Origin: Betaproteobacteria bacterium HGW-Betaproteobacteria-7
Lineage (GTDB): Bacteria; Pseudomonadota; Gammaproteobacteria; Burkholderiales; Rhodocyclaceae
Reading direction: 5' to 3'
Assembly (NCBI GenBank): GCA_002840765.1
Contig: PHCE01000002.1
Coordinates: forward strand, 124,001 to 188,000
DNA length: 64,000 bases
This document shows, one piece after another, positions 48,416-58,408 of this stretch. Made by a program: the position numbers and the translations under genes. The notes under the pieces are model-generated. The model was given only the letters and a program-made list of their open reading frames with translations. It was not told the DNA's origin and made no database searches. Every line of letters starts with the position of its first letter. The stretch's first letter is position 1.

Positions 48416-49072
48416 ATGGCCCGCTATCAGCACATCCTCTTCGATCTCGACGGCACCCTCATCGATTCCGCCCCGGCCATCCTGGCCAGCTTCCGCGACG
48501 CCTTTGCCCAGACAGGCGTCACCCCGTCCTGCGCCATCGACGAAAGCATCATCGGTCCGCCGCTGACCGAAACCTTGCAACACCTCGCCGGTAGCCGTGA
48601 ACCCGCACTGATCGCCCGCCTGGCCGATGCCTTCAAGGCCAGCTACGACACCGAAGGCTACAAGGCCACCGCCGCCTATGACGGCATCGGCACCATGCTC
48701 GCCGGCCTGGCTGCCGCCGGCCTGACCCTCTCCATCGCCACCAACAAGCGCATCCACCCCACCCGCCTGATTCTCGAACACTTGGGCTGGCGCGACCACT
48801 TCGCCCACGTTTACGCCCTCGACCTGTTCCCCACCCGCCTGCCCGACAAAGCCGCGATGATCGGCCGCCTGCTGGCCGACCAGACAATCCCGCGCAACGC
48901 CGCCATCTACATCGGCGACCGCAGCGAAGACGGCGAATCTGCCGACGCCAACGAGCTGCCCTTTATCGCCGTCACCTGGGGCTACGGTAGTTTGCAGCAA
49001 GCGGAAATGCGCGATGAATGGCGAATGGCGCCGCGGCCGGAACTGCTCAGCGAGATGCTGCTGGCAGCTTGA
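48416..49072 (+). CDS. HAD-superfamily phosphatase (Gph-like)
   Basis: 218 residues. Motif I FDLDGTLIDSAP gives the nucleophile Asp, motif II SIATNK, and motif III with IGDRSEDGESADANELP. A helical cap domain (about 18-85) matches phosphoglycolate phosphatase-like enzymes. It may dephosphorylate 2-phosphoglycolate or a related metabolite. It stands alone in the plus direction. Confidence 0.88.
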   Translation: MARYQHILFDLDGTLIDSAPAILASFRDAFAQTGVTPSCAIDESIIGPPLTETLQHLAGSREPALIARLADAFKASYDTEGYKATAAYDGIGTMLAGLAAAGLTLSIATNKRIHPTRLILEHLGWRDHFAHVYALDLFPTRLPDKAAMIGRLLADQTIPRNAAIYIGDRSEDGESADANELPFIAVTWGYGSLQQAEMRDEWRMAPRPELLSEMLLAA

Positions 49073-49359
49073 CCCCGGGGGACCTGGTGTTCCGGGGTGT
49101 GGAGATCGGGCCACTGGCGCTGACAAGCTTTTTCAAGACAGCCCTGGAGCCGATTTGCTGGTCAGCCCGTGTTTGCTTCGGCTTTGGTCATTGGCAATGC
49201 TCAGCCTGCCCGAAGATTGCGAAGGCCAACTAAGCGGGTACATCGATCTCGAACCAAGCAATAAATTTACCGATCCTGTCCCGGCAACAAAAGAAAATGC
49301 CATTCAGCACTGGCTGAATGGCATTCGGTTTGAAGCCCCTCACCGACCGCCGCGGTCGA
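49073..49359. other. Intergenic stretch between the phosphatase and the PEP-CTERM gene
   Basis: No credible gene: the short open frames here lack a start site and family pattern. The only clear element is the inverted repeat at 49296-49325, listed separately. Local base composition is less GC-rich than in the neighbouring genes. Confidence 0.5.
49285..49325 (-). terminator. Strong intrinsic terminator of the PEP-CTERM gene
   Basis: AATGCCATTCAG (49296-49307) and CTGAATGGCATT (49314-49325) form a perfect 12-base stem with a six-base loop. On the minus strand it is followed by TTTTCTTTTGTTG, so it ends the PEP-CTERM transcript about 35 bases past its stop. Confidence 0.85.
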
Positions 49360-49959
49360 TCAGATGCGCGATTTGCGACGGCGGTTGACTGCCGCCAGAA
49401 TCCCCAGGCCGGTGAGTAGCATGGCGAGGGTTTCAGGCTCCGGAACAGCCGTTACCGAGATGTTGTCGAGAGAGCCGCCGAGGCTGTCGGAAATGCCAGT
49501 GGCTGCAAATTTCAGGACACCCAAGCCGTTTGCATCTGCCTGCACGTCGAAGACATGATCAAGCCAAGCGGCGCCACCGTTACCGGTGATGCTCGCCAGC
49601 AACAGGCTGTTCCAGAAAACGTCGATGCCGTTGCTGTTGGCGGCGACACCTGAGCGCGGCGCGTAAGCGAAGGAGAGCTCCAGGGTCTGATGGGCATTGG
49701 TGTGAATGATCTGGGAAATCCAGCTGTTGGCAGTAGTATCGAGTTCGGCAAAGCGAACGCCGTCGGCGGCAGTACCAACAGCAGCGTTACGGATTTCGAC
49801 ACCACGGGGGCCAGTTGTCCAGCCGTAACCCGAGCCGAAGATGCTCCATTGACCCGGTTTGATCGAGGAGTAATCCTCAAAGCTACCATTGACGACGAGG
49901 TTGGCTTGGGCAAACGTCGAAGCGCTCAACAGCGCAGCGATGGCAAGCATTTTTTTCAT
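49360..49959 (-). CDS. PEP-CTERM-sorted exported protein
   Basis: 199 residues from MKKMLAIAALLSAS, whose ATG follows AAAGGA. A signal peptide ends near AQANL. The body is a beta-rich lectin-like domain with NLVVNGSFED and GGSLDNISVTAV, as in many PEP-CTERM exopolysaccharide-associated proteins. The C-terminus has VPEPETLAMLLTGLGILAA followed by NRRRKSR: the sorting signal, membrane helix and basic tail recognised by exosortase. No exosortase gene is in the window, so it must lie elsewhere. Confidence 0.92.
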   Translation of the reverse strand: MKKMLAIAALLSASTFAQANLVVNGSFEDYSSIKPGQWSIFGSGYGWTTGPRGVEIRNAAVGTAADGVRFAELDTTANSWISQIIHTNAHQTLELSFAYAPRSGVAANSNGIDVFWNSLLLASITGNGGAAWLDHVFDVQADANGLGVLKFAATGISDSLGGSLDNISVTAVPEPETLAMLLTGLGILAAVNRRRKSRI

Positions 49960-50047
49960 GAGACAAATTCCTTTATGGAGCAATTTGGCACCATTTCAGT
50001 TGGCGCACGATACGGCGAACAATATCCCGATCGGACCAATGCTTACT

Positions 50048-50061
50048 GTGAAGTACTTCAC
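50048..50061. promoter_or_regulatory. Palindrome in the PEP-CTERM / HMA divergent region
   Basis: A perfect 14-base palindrome GTGAAGTACTTCAC lies between the divergent PEP-CTERM and HMA-like genes. It could be an operator, but a palindrome of this length is expected a few times by chance in 64 kb. Confidence 0.3.
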
Positions 50062-50176
50062 CAAAATGCTCACGGGGCGGGGTTTCGCACCATGATGACG
50101 CCGAGGCCAACACTCCTCCGCGAACTTCCAGCCGAATTTGCTGACTACCCTCCAGTCCCTAAACATCGGAACCCTC

Positions 50177-50389
50177 ATGCAAAACCTGCTCTTCAAAATC
50201 ACCGGCCTGCAGGACGAGCAAAGCGTGCGCACGCTGGCCAATGCCATTCAGGATCTGCCGAACATTGGCCACCTCGAAATCTCGCTGGAGAAGGGCGAAG
50301 CGAGTGTCGAGCATGGGCGTTTTGTCAGCCCGGAGGATATTTTGCAGGCCATCGACGATGCCGGGTTTGAGGCGGAACTGTTGGCGTAA
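50177..50389 (+). CDS. Heavy-metal-associated-like domain protein lacking the CxxC motif
   Basis: 70 residues from MQNLLFKITG. The beta-alpha-beta pattern and spacing match HMA/CopZ domains: FKITG near the start, a helix SVRTLANAIQDLPNI, and FVSPEDILQAIDDAGFEAEL at the end. In place of the metal-binding CxxC it has LQDEQS, and no cysteine is present. It therefore cannot bind copper in the usual way and may have another ligand or a regulatory role. Confidence 0.75.
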   Translation: MQNLLFKITGLQDEQSVRTLANAIQDLPNIGHLEISLEKGEASVEHGRFVSPEDILQAIDDAGFEAELLA

Positions 50390-50407
50390 TCACAGGCACC
50401 CAGGTGC

Positions 50408-50432
50408 AAAAAAACCGGCGCGCGGCCGGTTT
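50408..50432 (-). terminator. Intrinsic terminator of the PsiF-like gene
   Basis: AAACCGGC (50412-50419) pairs with GCCGGTTT (50425-50432). On the minus strand the stem is followed by a run of seven U residues, about 20 bases after the PsiF-like stop codon. A textbook terminator; it also faces the end of the plus-strand HMA gene. Confidence 0.85.
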
Positions 50433-50452
50433 CTAAGGGGCTAGGGAAGCGC

Positions 50453-50749
50453 TTACTTGGCGGCGTCCGCCTCGCACTTCTTCATGAACGAGGTCTTGGC
50501 AGCGCCGGCCAGCGGCTTGCCATTCTTGTCCACGGCCTTGGCGGCGCAGTCGTTGGCGCCAGTATCGGCTTCACATTTCTTGATGAAGGAGGCCTTGGCG
50601 GCGCCGGCGAGCGGCTTGCCGTTCTTGTCGAGGGCCTTGGCTTCGCAGCTGGCTGCTGCCGGCGCGGCGGCGGCCGCAGCGGGTGCCTGGGCGAAGGCGA
50701 CGTTGGCGGCAAACAGGGCGAACAGGGCTGAGGCAAAAAGCTTTTTCAT
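50453..50749 (-). CDS. PsiF-repeat periplasmic protein
   Basis: 98 residues from MKKLFASALFALFAAN, with a signal peptide cut near AFAQA and an alanine-rich linker. Two tandem PsiF repeats follow, each a CxxKAxDKNGKPLAGAAK unit ending in FxKKCEAD, with paired cysteines. PsiF was named from phosphate-starvation induction in E. coli; its function is unknown. It has its own terminator and stands alone. Confidence 0.9.
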   Translation of the reverse strand: MKKLFASALFALFAANVAFAQAPAAAAAAPAAASCEAKALDKNGKPLAGAAKASFIKKCEADTGANDCAAKAVDKNGKPLAGAAKTSFMKKCEADAAK

Positions 50750-50853
50750 TGCGGATTCACTCCTCTGTAGTGGAAGGCAGGGCGCCTTGAGCATTCAACG
50801 GCTGAGAACGGCATGGCGTTGACGTTTGGATAAATTTTTCCAGCGCCCCGATT

Positions 50854-52527
<1,674 letters not shown>

Positions 52528-52687
52528 GGCAGGACTTTCCGGGAAGGCGAGCATGATAGCCAGCCCGGCGCCGCCGACCTACCTATTTTTCGCGACGACG
52601 ATCCGCAGAAAACCCCGGGATGCACGCTAGCAGCAGGATCGCCGCCGTTCGCTGCACACAACGGCACGTTCTGTTGCAATCGGTTAC

Positions 52688-52716
52688 TTGAATTGCCGGG
52701 GGGCGACCCTTATCTT
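52688..52716 (+). promoter_or_regulatory. Sigma-70 promoter of the candidate small RNA
   Basis: TTGAAT (52688-52693) and TATCTT (52711-52716) are separated by exactly 17 bases, predicting a start near 52724. No gene begins within 100 bases except the candidate small RNA. Confidence 0.55.
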
Positions 52717-52723
52717 CTACCCA

Positions 52724-52809
52724 TGCGCTGACCAGACATCAGCCTGACGGTAACCCCCCTCCAACCGTCCCGAAGGCCCGCACTCCCCCCGGTGCGGGCC
52801 TTCACCTTT
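52724..52809 (+). ncRNA. Candidate small RNA with its own promoter and terminator
   Basis: A sigma-70-like promoter is followed ~50 bases later by a strong hairpin: GAAGGCCCGCAC (52772-52783) and GTGCGGGCCTTC (52792-52803), then ACCTTTT. Nothing codes for protein between them, and no upstream plus-strand gene needs this terminator. The unpaired part contains a C-rich stretch (52751-52763, ACCCCCCTCC-like) able to pair with Shine-Dalgarno sequences. It explains most of the 314-base gap between the ABC-F and RNase H-like genes; 52528-52687 holds the ABC-F upstream region and nothing else I can name. Confidence 0.5.
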
Positions 52810-52841
52810 TGTGGCAGCGCTTTCGCGCTATGCTGCCGGCG

Positions 52842-53333
52842 ATGCCGAGAAAGCGCCCGAAGAAAATCGTCCGCCATTACACCCCGTCGCCCGCCCCGTT
52901 GCCGGCCCGGCTGGCACCGGCCTTTGCCGGGCTGCTGCAGGTGTTCAGCGATGCCAGCCAGCGCCGCCACGGCGGGCTGGCCGCCGTGCTCTTCGCTACG
53001 GCCGAAGCCGAACCCCTGGTGGTGACGCGCACGGTTGCCCTTCAAGGCAGCAACGAGCTGGAGTTGCAGGCGGTGCTGTTCGCTCTGGCGCAGGCCCGCG
53101 AACACTTTCCCGGCCGGCCACTGGCGCTGTTCTCCGACAACCGTGATGCCGTCGACCGCCTTGACCGGGCCTGTCGTCAGGGCCTCACCGCCGATCCCGA
53201 ACTGGCAGCCCTGCTCGCCCCCGACGATCTGGCCGGCATGCTGGCGCTGAGCACCTTCCGCTGGGTCCGCGCGCATGCCAGCTGCCGCGGCAACCTGCTG
53301 GCCGACCAGCAGGCAACGCTGGCGGCGGCTTAG
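52842..53333 (+). CDS. RNase H-like fold protein
   Basis: 163 residues from MPRKRPKK; an ATG 12 bases upstream is an alternative. The RNase HI-type acidic residues are all visible: Asp37 in VFSDAS, Glu72 or Glu74 in NELELQAVLFAL, Asp99 in LFSDN, and Asp155 in GNLLADQQA. The N-terminus is basic, possibly for nucleic-acid binding. It is shorter and more divergent than RnhA, so it is probably a second RNase H family member. Its end overlaps the VF530 gene by four bases. Confidence 0.8.
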   Translation: MPRKRPKKIVRHYTPSPAPLPARLAPAFAGLLQVFSDASQRRHGGLAAVLFATAEAEPLVVTRTVALQGSNELELQAVLFALAQAREHFPGRPLALFSDNRDAVDRLDRACRQGLTADPELAALLAPDDLAGMLALSTFRWVRAHASCRGNLLADQQATLAAA

Positions 53334-53557
53334 CCCTGCCGGCGCTTCATGTAGAGATACAGTGATTCCACCCGCTCGCGCGCCCACGGGGTGCGGCGGA
53401 GGAATTTCAGGCTGGAGGTGGTGCTCGGGTCGTGGGTGAAGCAGCGGATCTCGATCTCGCGACCGAGGGCTTCCCAGCCGTAATGGGCGACCAGTTCGTC
53501 GAGCATGGTGGCCAGGGTGACGCCGTGCAGCGGATTTTTCGGTTGTTCGGTGGTCAT
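53330..53557 (-). CDS. VF530-family (DUF2132) small protein
   Basis: 75 residues. NPLHGVTLATMLDELVAHYGWEALGREI and CFTHDPSTTSSLKFLRRTPWARERVESLYL match the VF530 DNA-binding-like fold. Function unknown. The ATG overlaps the preceding YkgJ gene stop by four bases. Confidence 0.9.
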   Translation of the reverse strand: MTTEQPKNPLHGVTLATMLDELVAHYGWEALGREIEIRCFTHDPSTTSSLKFLRRTPWARERVESLYLYMKRRQG

Positions 53558-53847
53558 GGCGATTCCGGTTGCCGGGCGACGAGTTGCTTGCGCTGTTCGA
53601 GACAGTCGTAATCGCCGGCCTGGTATTCGCGGCAGATGAAGGGCCGCTGTTCGTAGATGGTACACAGCATGGTCTGGCGGTCGAGCGCCACACACCAGCC
53701 GTCTTCGAGCCGGCGCATGACCCAGCCGCCCCAGCGGTCGCGCAGGGTCATGCGCCGCGGCGGTTCGTCGTCACCCATCAGCATCACCTCCAACCGGCAG
53801 CAGCAGGCGCGGCAGGTGTTGCAGGCGACTTGGCTAGCGGCGCTCAC
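53554..53847 (-). CDS. YkgJ-family cysteine-cluster protein
   Basis: 97 residues. Cysteines in VACNTCRACCCRLEV, DGWCVALDRQTMLCTIYEQRPFICREY form the YkgJ/CxxCxxCC cluster, a likely iron-sulfur or zinc site. Function unknown. The gene overlaps moeA by four bases and VF530 by four, so it is co-translated with the molybdopterin gene. Confidence 0.88.
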   Translation of the reverse strand: MSAASQVACNTCRACCCRLEVMLMGDDEPPRRMTLRDRWGGWVMRRLEDGWCVALDRQTMLCTIYEQRPFICREYQAGDYDCLEQRKQLVARQPESP

Positions 53848-55076
53848 AACAGGCCATCGAACGGCTGCACCTGTACGTTCTCGCCGGCCGCCACACCGGC
53901 GCAGTCCTCGGCCAGGACGACGAGGCAGTTGGCTTCGGACATCGAGCGCAGCACACCGGAACCCTGGTTGCCACTGGTGCGCACCTGCCAGCGCCCGTCG
54001 ATGATGACCAGCGTGCCGCGCAGGTATTCGCGGCGGCCCGGCTGTTTGCGGATGGCGTTGGCGGCGACGACGGTGAGCAGCGGCCGCTCGGGAATTGGGT
54101 CGAGGCCGGCCAGCCGCAGCAGCGCATCGAGGGCGAACTGCGTGTAGCTGACCATAACCGCCACCGGATTGCCGGGCAGGCCGAACAGCCAGGCGTCGCC
54201 GACTTTGCCGAAGGCCATCGGCCGGCCGGGCTTGATTGCCAGCTTCCAGAACTTCACTTCGCCGAGGCGGGCCAGCACCTCCTTGATGAAATCGGCCTCG
54301 CCGACCGAGACGCCACCGGTGGTGATGATCGCGTCGGCCACTGCCGAGGCTTCGCGCAGCGTCGCTTCCAGCGCTTCCGGGCGGTCGGGGACGACGCCCA
54401 TGTCGATGATCTCGGCGCCCAACCGGGTGAGCAGGCCGTGCAGCGTGTAGCGATTGCTGTCGTAGATCTGGCCCGGTGCCAGCGGCTGGCCGAGGGAGGC
54501 CAGTTCGTCGCCGGTGGAGAAGAAGGCGACGCGCAGGCGGCGCTTGACGGCAACTTCGACAATGCCGAGCGAGGCGATCAGGCCCAGTTCAGCCGGGCCG
54601 AGGCGTTGGCCGGTAGCCAGGGCGACGGCACCACGCGTCAGGTCCTCGCCGGCACGGCGGGTGTTCTGACCGAGGCGCTGACCATCGGGGACAACAACGA
54701 CGCCGTCCTCGACGCGCGTCATTTCCTGGACGATCACCGTATCGGCGCCGGCCGGCAGCACGGCGCCGGTCATGATGCGCACCGCCTGGCCCTTGCCGAC
54801 CTGGCCGGAGAAGGCGTTGCCGGCAAAGGCGGTGCCGACCACGGCGAGGCGCGTCTCGCCGCTGCCGGCAAGGCTGGCGAAATTGATCGCGTAGCCGTCC
54901 ATCGCCGAGTTGTCATGGGCCGGTACGTCGTGCGGGGCGATGAGGTCGGTGGCCAGGATGCGGCCGAGGGCGCTGCGCAGCGGCAGGAATTCGTGGCCGA
55001 CGATCGGTGCCACCTCGGCCAGCATGCGGTCGCGGGCCTCGGCGGCGGTCAGGGAACGGTTGTCGTGATCGGACAT
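53844..55076 (-). CDS. moeA: Molybdopterin molybdenumtransferase MoeA
   Basis: 410 residues from MSDHDNRSLTAAEARDRML. MoeA hallmarks: PAHDNSAMDGYAI, RIMTGAVLPAGADTVI, FFSTGDELASLG and ITTGGVSVGEADF, followed by FGLPGNPVAVMVSY. It inserts molybdate, or tungstate in paralogues, into adenylylated molybdopterin. It ends a tupB-tupC-moeA transcript, so a role in tungsten cofactor assembly for the nearby AOR is plausible. It could equally be the general MoeA. Confidence 0.95.
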   Translation of the reverse strand: MSDHDNRSLTAAEARDRMLAEVAPIVGHEFLPLRSALGRILATDLIAPHDVPAHDNSAMDGYAINFASLAGSGETRLAVVGTAFAGNAFSGQVGKGQAVRIMTGAVLPAGADTVIVQEMTRVEDGVVVVPDGQRLGQNTRRAGEDLTRGAVALATGQRLGPAELGLIASLGIVEVAVKRRLRVAFFSTGDELASLGQPLAPGQIYDSNRYTLHGLLTRLGAEIIDMGVVPDRPEALEATLREASAVADAIITTGGVSVGEADFIKEVLARLGEVKFWKLAIKPGRPMAFGKVGDAWLFGLPGNPVAVMVSYTQFALDALLRLAGLDPIPERPLLTVVAANAIRKQPGRREYLRGTLVIIDGRWQVRTSGNQGSGVLRSMSEANCLVVLAEDCAGVAAGENVQVQPFDGLL

Positions 55077-55095
55077 GGTGTTTTCTCTTGATTCG

Positions 55096-55814
<719 letters not shown>

Positions 55815-55815
<1 letters not shown>

Positions 55816-56510
55816 CAGCCGGCCCTCCGCGCAGCCCAGCCACGGACGTAATGGGCGACCACATTGAGGCCGAGGATCAGCGTCATCAGCACGATGCCCA
55901 GCGCCACCGACAGCGCCAGGTCGCCCTTGCTGGTCTCCAGCGCGATGGCCGTGGTCATCACCCGCGTGTAGCCGTCGATATTGCCGCCGACGATCATCAC
56001 CGCGCCGACTTCCGACATCGCCCGACCAAGGCCAGCCAGCGTCGCCACCGACAGCGAGAAGCGGCAGTCGGCGAGTAACAGCGCCACCGCCTGCGGCCGC
56101 CGGATGCCAAACAGCGCGAACTCCGGCGCATATTCCTTCCAGGCGTCCTCGACGATCTGCCGGCTGACCGCGGCGATCAGCGGCAGCACCAGCAGCGTCT
56201 GGGCGACGATCATCGCCCCCGGCGAAAAGAGCAGGCCGTAACTGCCGAACGGCCCACTGCGCGACAGCGCCAGATAGACGAGCACGCCGACCACCACCGA
56301 GGGCAGGCCCATCAGCGCATTGAGCCCGATGATCAGGGCGCCGCGCCCGGGGAATTTAGCTACCGCCAGCCAGGCGCCGAGCGGCAGGCCGAGTAAGGCG
56401 CCGATCAGCAGGGCCGTCAGACTGACGCGCAGCGACAAACCGACAATCTCCAGCAGGCGCTGGTCGAAGTGGCCAAGCAGGGACAGGGCGTCGGCAAGGG
56501 TGGCAAACAT
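55815..56510 (-). CDS. tupB: Tungstate-type ABC transporter permease
   Basis: 231 residues from MFATLADALSLLGHFD; the frame reads further upstream but only as antisense to the plus-strand gene. About five membrane helices, with the EAA-loop region IRRPQAVALLLADCRFSLSVATLAGLGRAMSEVGAVMIVGGNI, very close to TupB/WtpB permeases. It heads the tupB-tupC-moeA transcript. No TupA-type binding-protein gene lies beside it. Confidence 0.82.
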
Positions 56511-56599
56511 GGGGCTGGCAGGATAACACCTGCCGGCAAGGGCTGAACATGGCCCAGCGCTTGCCCTCTGACAGCAGATTTGCCATGGAAGGCCGCGGC

Positions 56600-56605
56600 T
56601 ATAAT
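56600..56605 (+). promoter_or_regulatory. Perfect -10 element (TATAAT) of the PhnD-like operon
   Basis: A consensus TATAAT predicts a start near 56612, about 100 bases before the operon's first ATG. The -35 is weak: TTTGCC at 56579 has 15-base spacing. The long gap to the start codon implies a leader RNA. Confidence 0.6.
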
Positions 56606-56611
56606 GCCGCA

Positions 56612-56711
56612 CGCGGTCTGTGTACCGCCCTGGATAGGTGGCACTTCGGTGCCTTGTAAGCTGCCGTGACATCCGCACGGTGGCAGTTGCTGGACAAATC
56701 GGAGTTACAAC
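56612..56711 (+). promoter_or_regulatory. Structured 5' leader of the PhnD-like ABC operon (candidate riboswitch)
   Basis: Three helices can form in order. CCGCC/GGTGG spans 56625-56641. GGCAC-TTCG-GTGCC is a hairpin with a UUCG tetraloop (56640-56653). A longer stem has CTGCCGTG (56661-56668) pairing with CAC and GGCAG (to 56686). The first two overlap by two bases, so they may be alternatives. A conserved-looking CTGGACAAATCGGAG follows and contains the ribosome site. I compared it by eye with Moco, cobalamin, TPP, fluoride, guanidine and SAH types and saw no match. Confidence 0.5.
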
Positions 56712-57587
56712 ATGATCAGTTCCAACCTGCGCCGCCTGGCGCTGAAGGGCGCGCTTGCCTGCGCCTTCGCCGTCACCGTTGCCCTGCCGGCCTTGGCCGA
56801 GAACGCCGTGCTGCGCGTTTCGGCCATCCCCGATGAAGCCCCGACCGAACTGCAACGCAAGTTCGCGCCGCTCGGCAAATACCTGGAAGCACAGACCGGC
56901 ATGAAGGTGATCTTCACCCCGGTCACCGACTACGCGGCAGTTGTCGAATCGCTGGCCACGAAGAAGATCGACCTTGCCTGGCTGGGCGGCTTCACCTTCG
57001 TCCAGGCGAAGATCCGCACCAACGGCACGGCCATTCCCATCGCCCAGCGCGAGGAGGACGCCAAGTTCACCTCCAAGTTCATCACCGCCGATCCGGCGAT
57101 CAAGTCGCTGAGCGATCTCAAGGGCAAGACCTTCGCCTTTGGCTCGCCGTCGTCCACTTCCGGCAGCCTGATGCCGCGTTTCTTCCTGCAGCAGGCGGGC
57201 ATCAACCCAGAGAAGGACTTCAAGAACGTAGCTTTCTCCGGCGCCCATGATGCGACAGTGGCCTTTGTCGCCGCCGGCAAGGTCGAAGCCGGGGTACTCA
57301 ACGCCTCGGTCTGGGACAAGCTGGTCGAAACCAGGAAGGTCGATACCGCCAAGGTTCGTGTCTTCGCCACCACGCCGCCCTATTTCGACTACAACTGGAC
57401 GGTGCGCGGCGATCTCGACCCGGCGCTGATCAAGAAGCTGACCGACGCCTTCCTCAAGCTCGATCCGGCCAACCCGGAACACAAGGAAATCCTCGCCCTG
57501 CAACGCGCCGCCAAGTTCATTCCGACCCAGAAGGAGAATTACGACGGTATCGAAAAGGCAGCCTACTCGGCCGGCCTGTTGAAGTGA
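56712..57587 (+). CDS. PhnD-family substrate-binding protein (putative selenate/oxyanion type)
   Basis: 291 residues with a signal peptide ending near ALAENA. A type 2 periplasmic-binding fold of the PhnD family: [54 protein letters not shown] and [14 protein letters not shown]. The IPDEAPTEL stretch recalls proteins annotated as putative selenate transport binding proteins; phosphite or phosphonate is the other option. First gene of a four-gene operon and overlapping the ATPase gene by four bases. No phosphonate-degradation gene is nearby. Confidence 0.8.
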   Translation: MISSNLRRLALKGALACAFAVTVALPALAENAVLRVSAIPDEAPTELQRKFAPLGKYLEAQTGMKVIFTPVTDYAAVVESLATKKIDLAWLGGFTFVQAKIRTNGTAIPIAQREEDAKFTSKFITADPAIKSLSDLKGKTFAFGSPSSTSGSLMPRFFLQQAGINPEKDFKNVAFSGAHDATVAFVAAGKVEAGVLNASVWDKLVETRKVDTAKVRVFATTPPYFDYNWTVRGDLDPALIKKLTDAFLKLDPANPEHKEILALQRAAKFIPTQKENYDGIEKAAYSAGLLK

Positions 57588-58408
57588 GTTTTCTGCTCGA
57601 TGGCGTGGCGCTGACCCACGCCAATGGCTTTACCGCACTCGCCGAGATCACGCTGCAGGCGGAACGCGGCGAGCGCATCGCCCTGATCGGCCCCTCCGGG
57701 GCCGGCAAGACCTCGCTGATTTCGCTGCTCGGCACAGCGCTGGCGCCGACCACCGGCCGGGCGACAGTGCTCGACACCGCGCTGGACAAGCTCTCACCGA
57801 GCCAAAGAAAAGCCCTGCGCTGTCGCATCGGCACCGTCCATCAGGCGCCGCCGATCCCCGGCCGCCAGCGCGTTGTCACCGCCGTGCTGGCCGGCCGGCT
57901 CGGTCAGTGGCCGGCCTGGAAATCGCTGGTCTCCCTCATCCATCCGGTCGATATTCCGGGTGCCCGCCGCGCGCTCGAACGCGTTGATCTCGACGACAAG
58001 CTGTTCGCCCGCTGCGACCAGCTTTCCGGCGGCCAGTTGCAGCGCGTCGGCATCGCCCGGGCGATCTATCAGCAAGCGGACCTGCTATTGGCCGACGAGC
58101 CGGTTTCCGCCCTCGACCCAGCTCTCGCCCTGGCCACCATCAACCTGCTGATCGACGACGCCGGGCAACGCGGCGCCACGCTGGTGGCCAGCCTGCATGC
58201 GGTCGATCTGGCGCTGAGCTGCTTTTCGCGCATCGTCGGCGTCAAGGCCGGCGGCATCCACTTCGACCTGCCAGCCGGCGAGGTGACGACGGCCCTGCTG
58301 CACGAGTTGTACGCCAGCGAGGGAGAGGAACTGCCAGTGCTGGCTCATGAACCGCGGTCTATCCCGGGAGCCGCGGCGCAGACCGCCGCGCTAGCCGCAT
58401 GCTGCTGA
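57584..58408 (+). CDS. PhnC-type ABC transporter ATPase
   Basis: 274 residues from a GTG overlapping the binding-protein stop (GTGA). Walker [11 protein letters not shown] (35-44), signature [15 protein letters not shown], Walker [13 protein letters not shown], and SLHAVDLAL as the H-loop. The ~35-residue tail after the ABC domain is poorly conserved in style. It energises the fused permease encoded next, with a ten-base overlap. Confidence 0.88.
   Translation: MSFLLDGVALTHANGFTALAEITLQAERGERIALIGPSGAGKTSLISLLGTALAPTTGRATVLDTALDKLSPSQRKALRCRIGTVHQAPPIPGRQRVVTAVLAGRLGQWPAWKSLVSLIHPVDIPGARRALERVDLDDKLFARCDQLSGGQLQRVGIARAIYQQADLLLADEPVSALDPALALATINLLIDDAGQRGATLVASLHAVDLALSCFSRIVGVKAGGIHFDLPAGEVTTALLHELYASEGEELPVLAHEPRSIPGAAAQTAALAACC

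Noticed and set aside
56511..56711. Moco/Tuco riboswitch on the minus strand before tupB
   Set aside because: The stems are better placed to serve the plus-strand operon, whose TATAAT starts just before them, and I could not match the molybdenum-cofactor RNA consensus on either strand.
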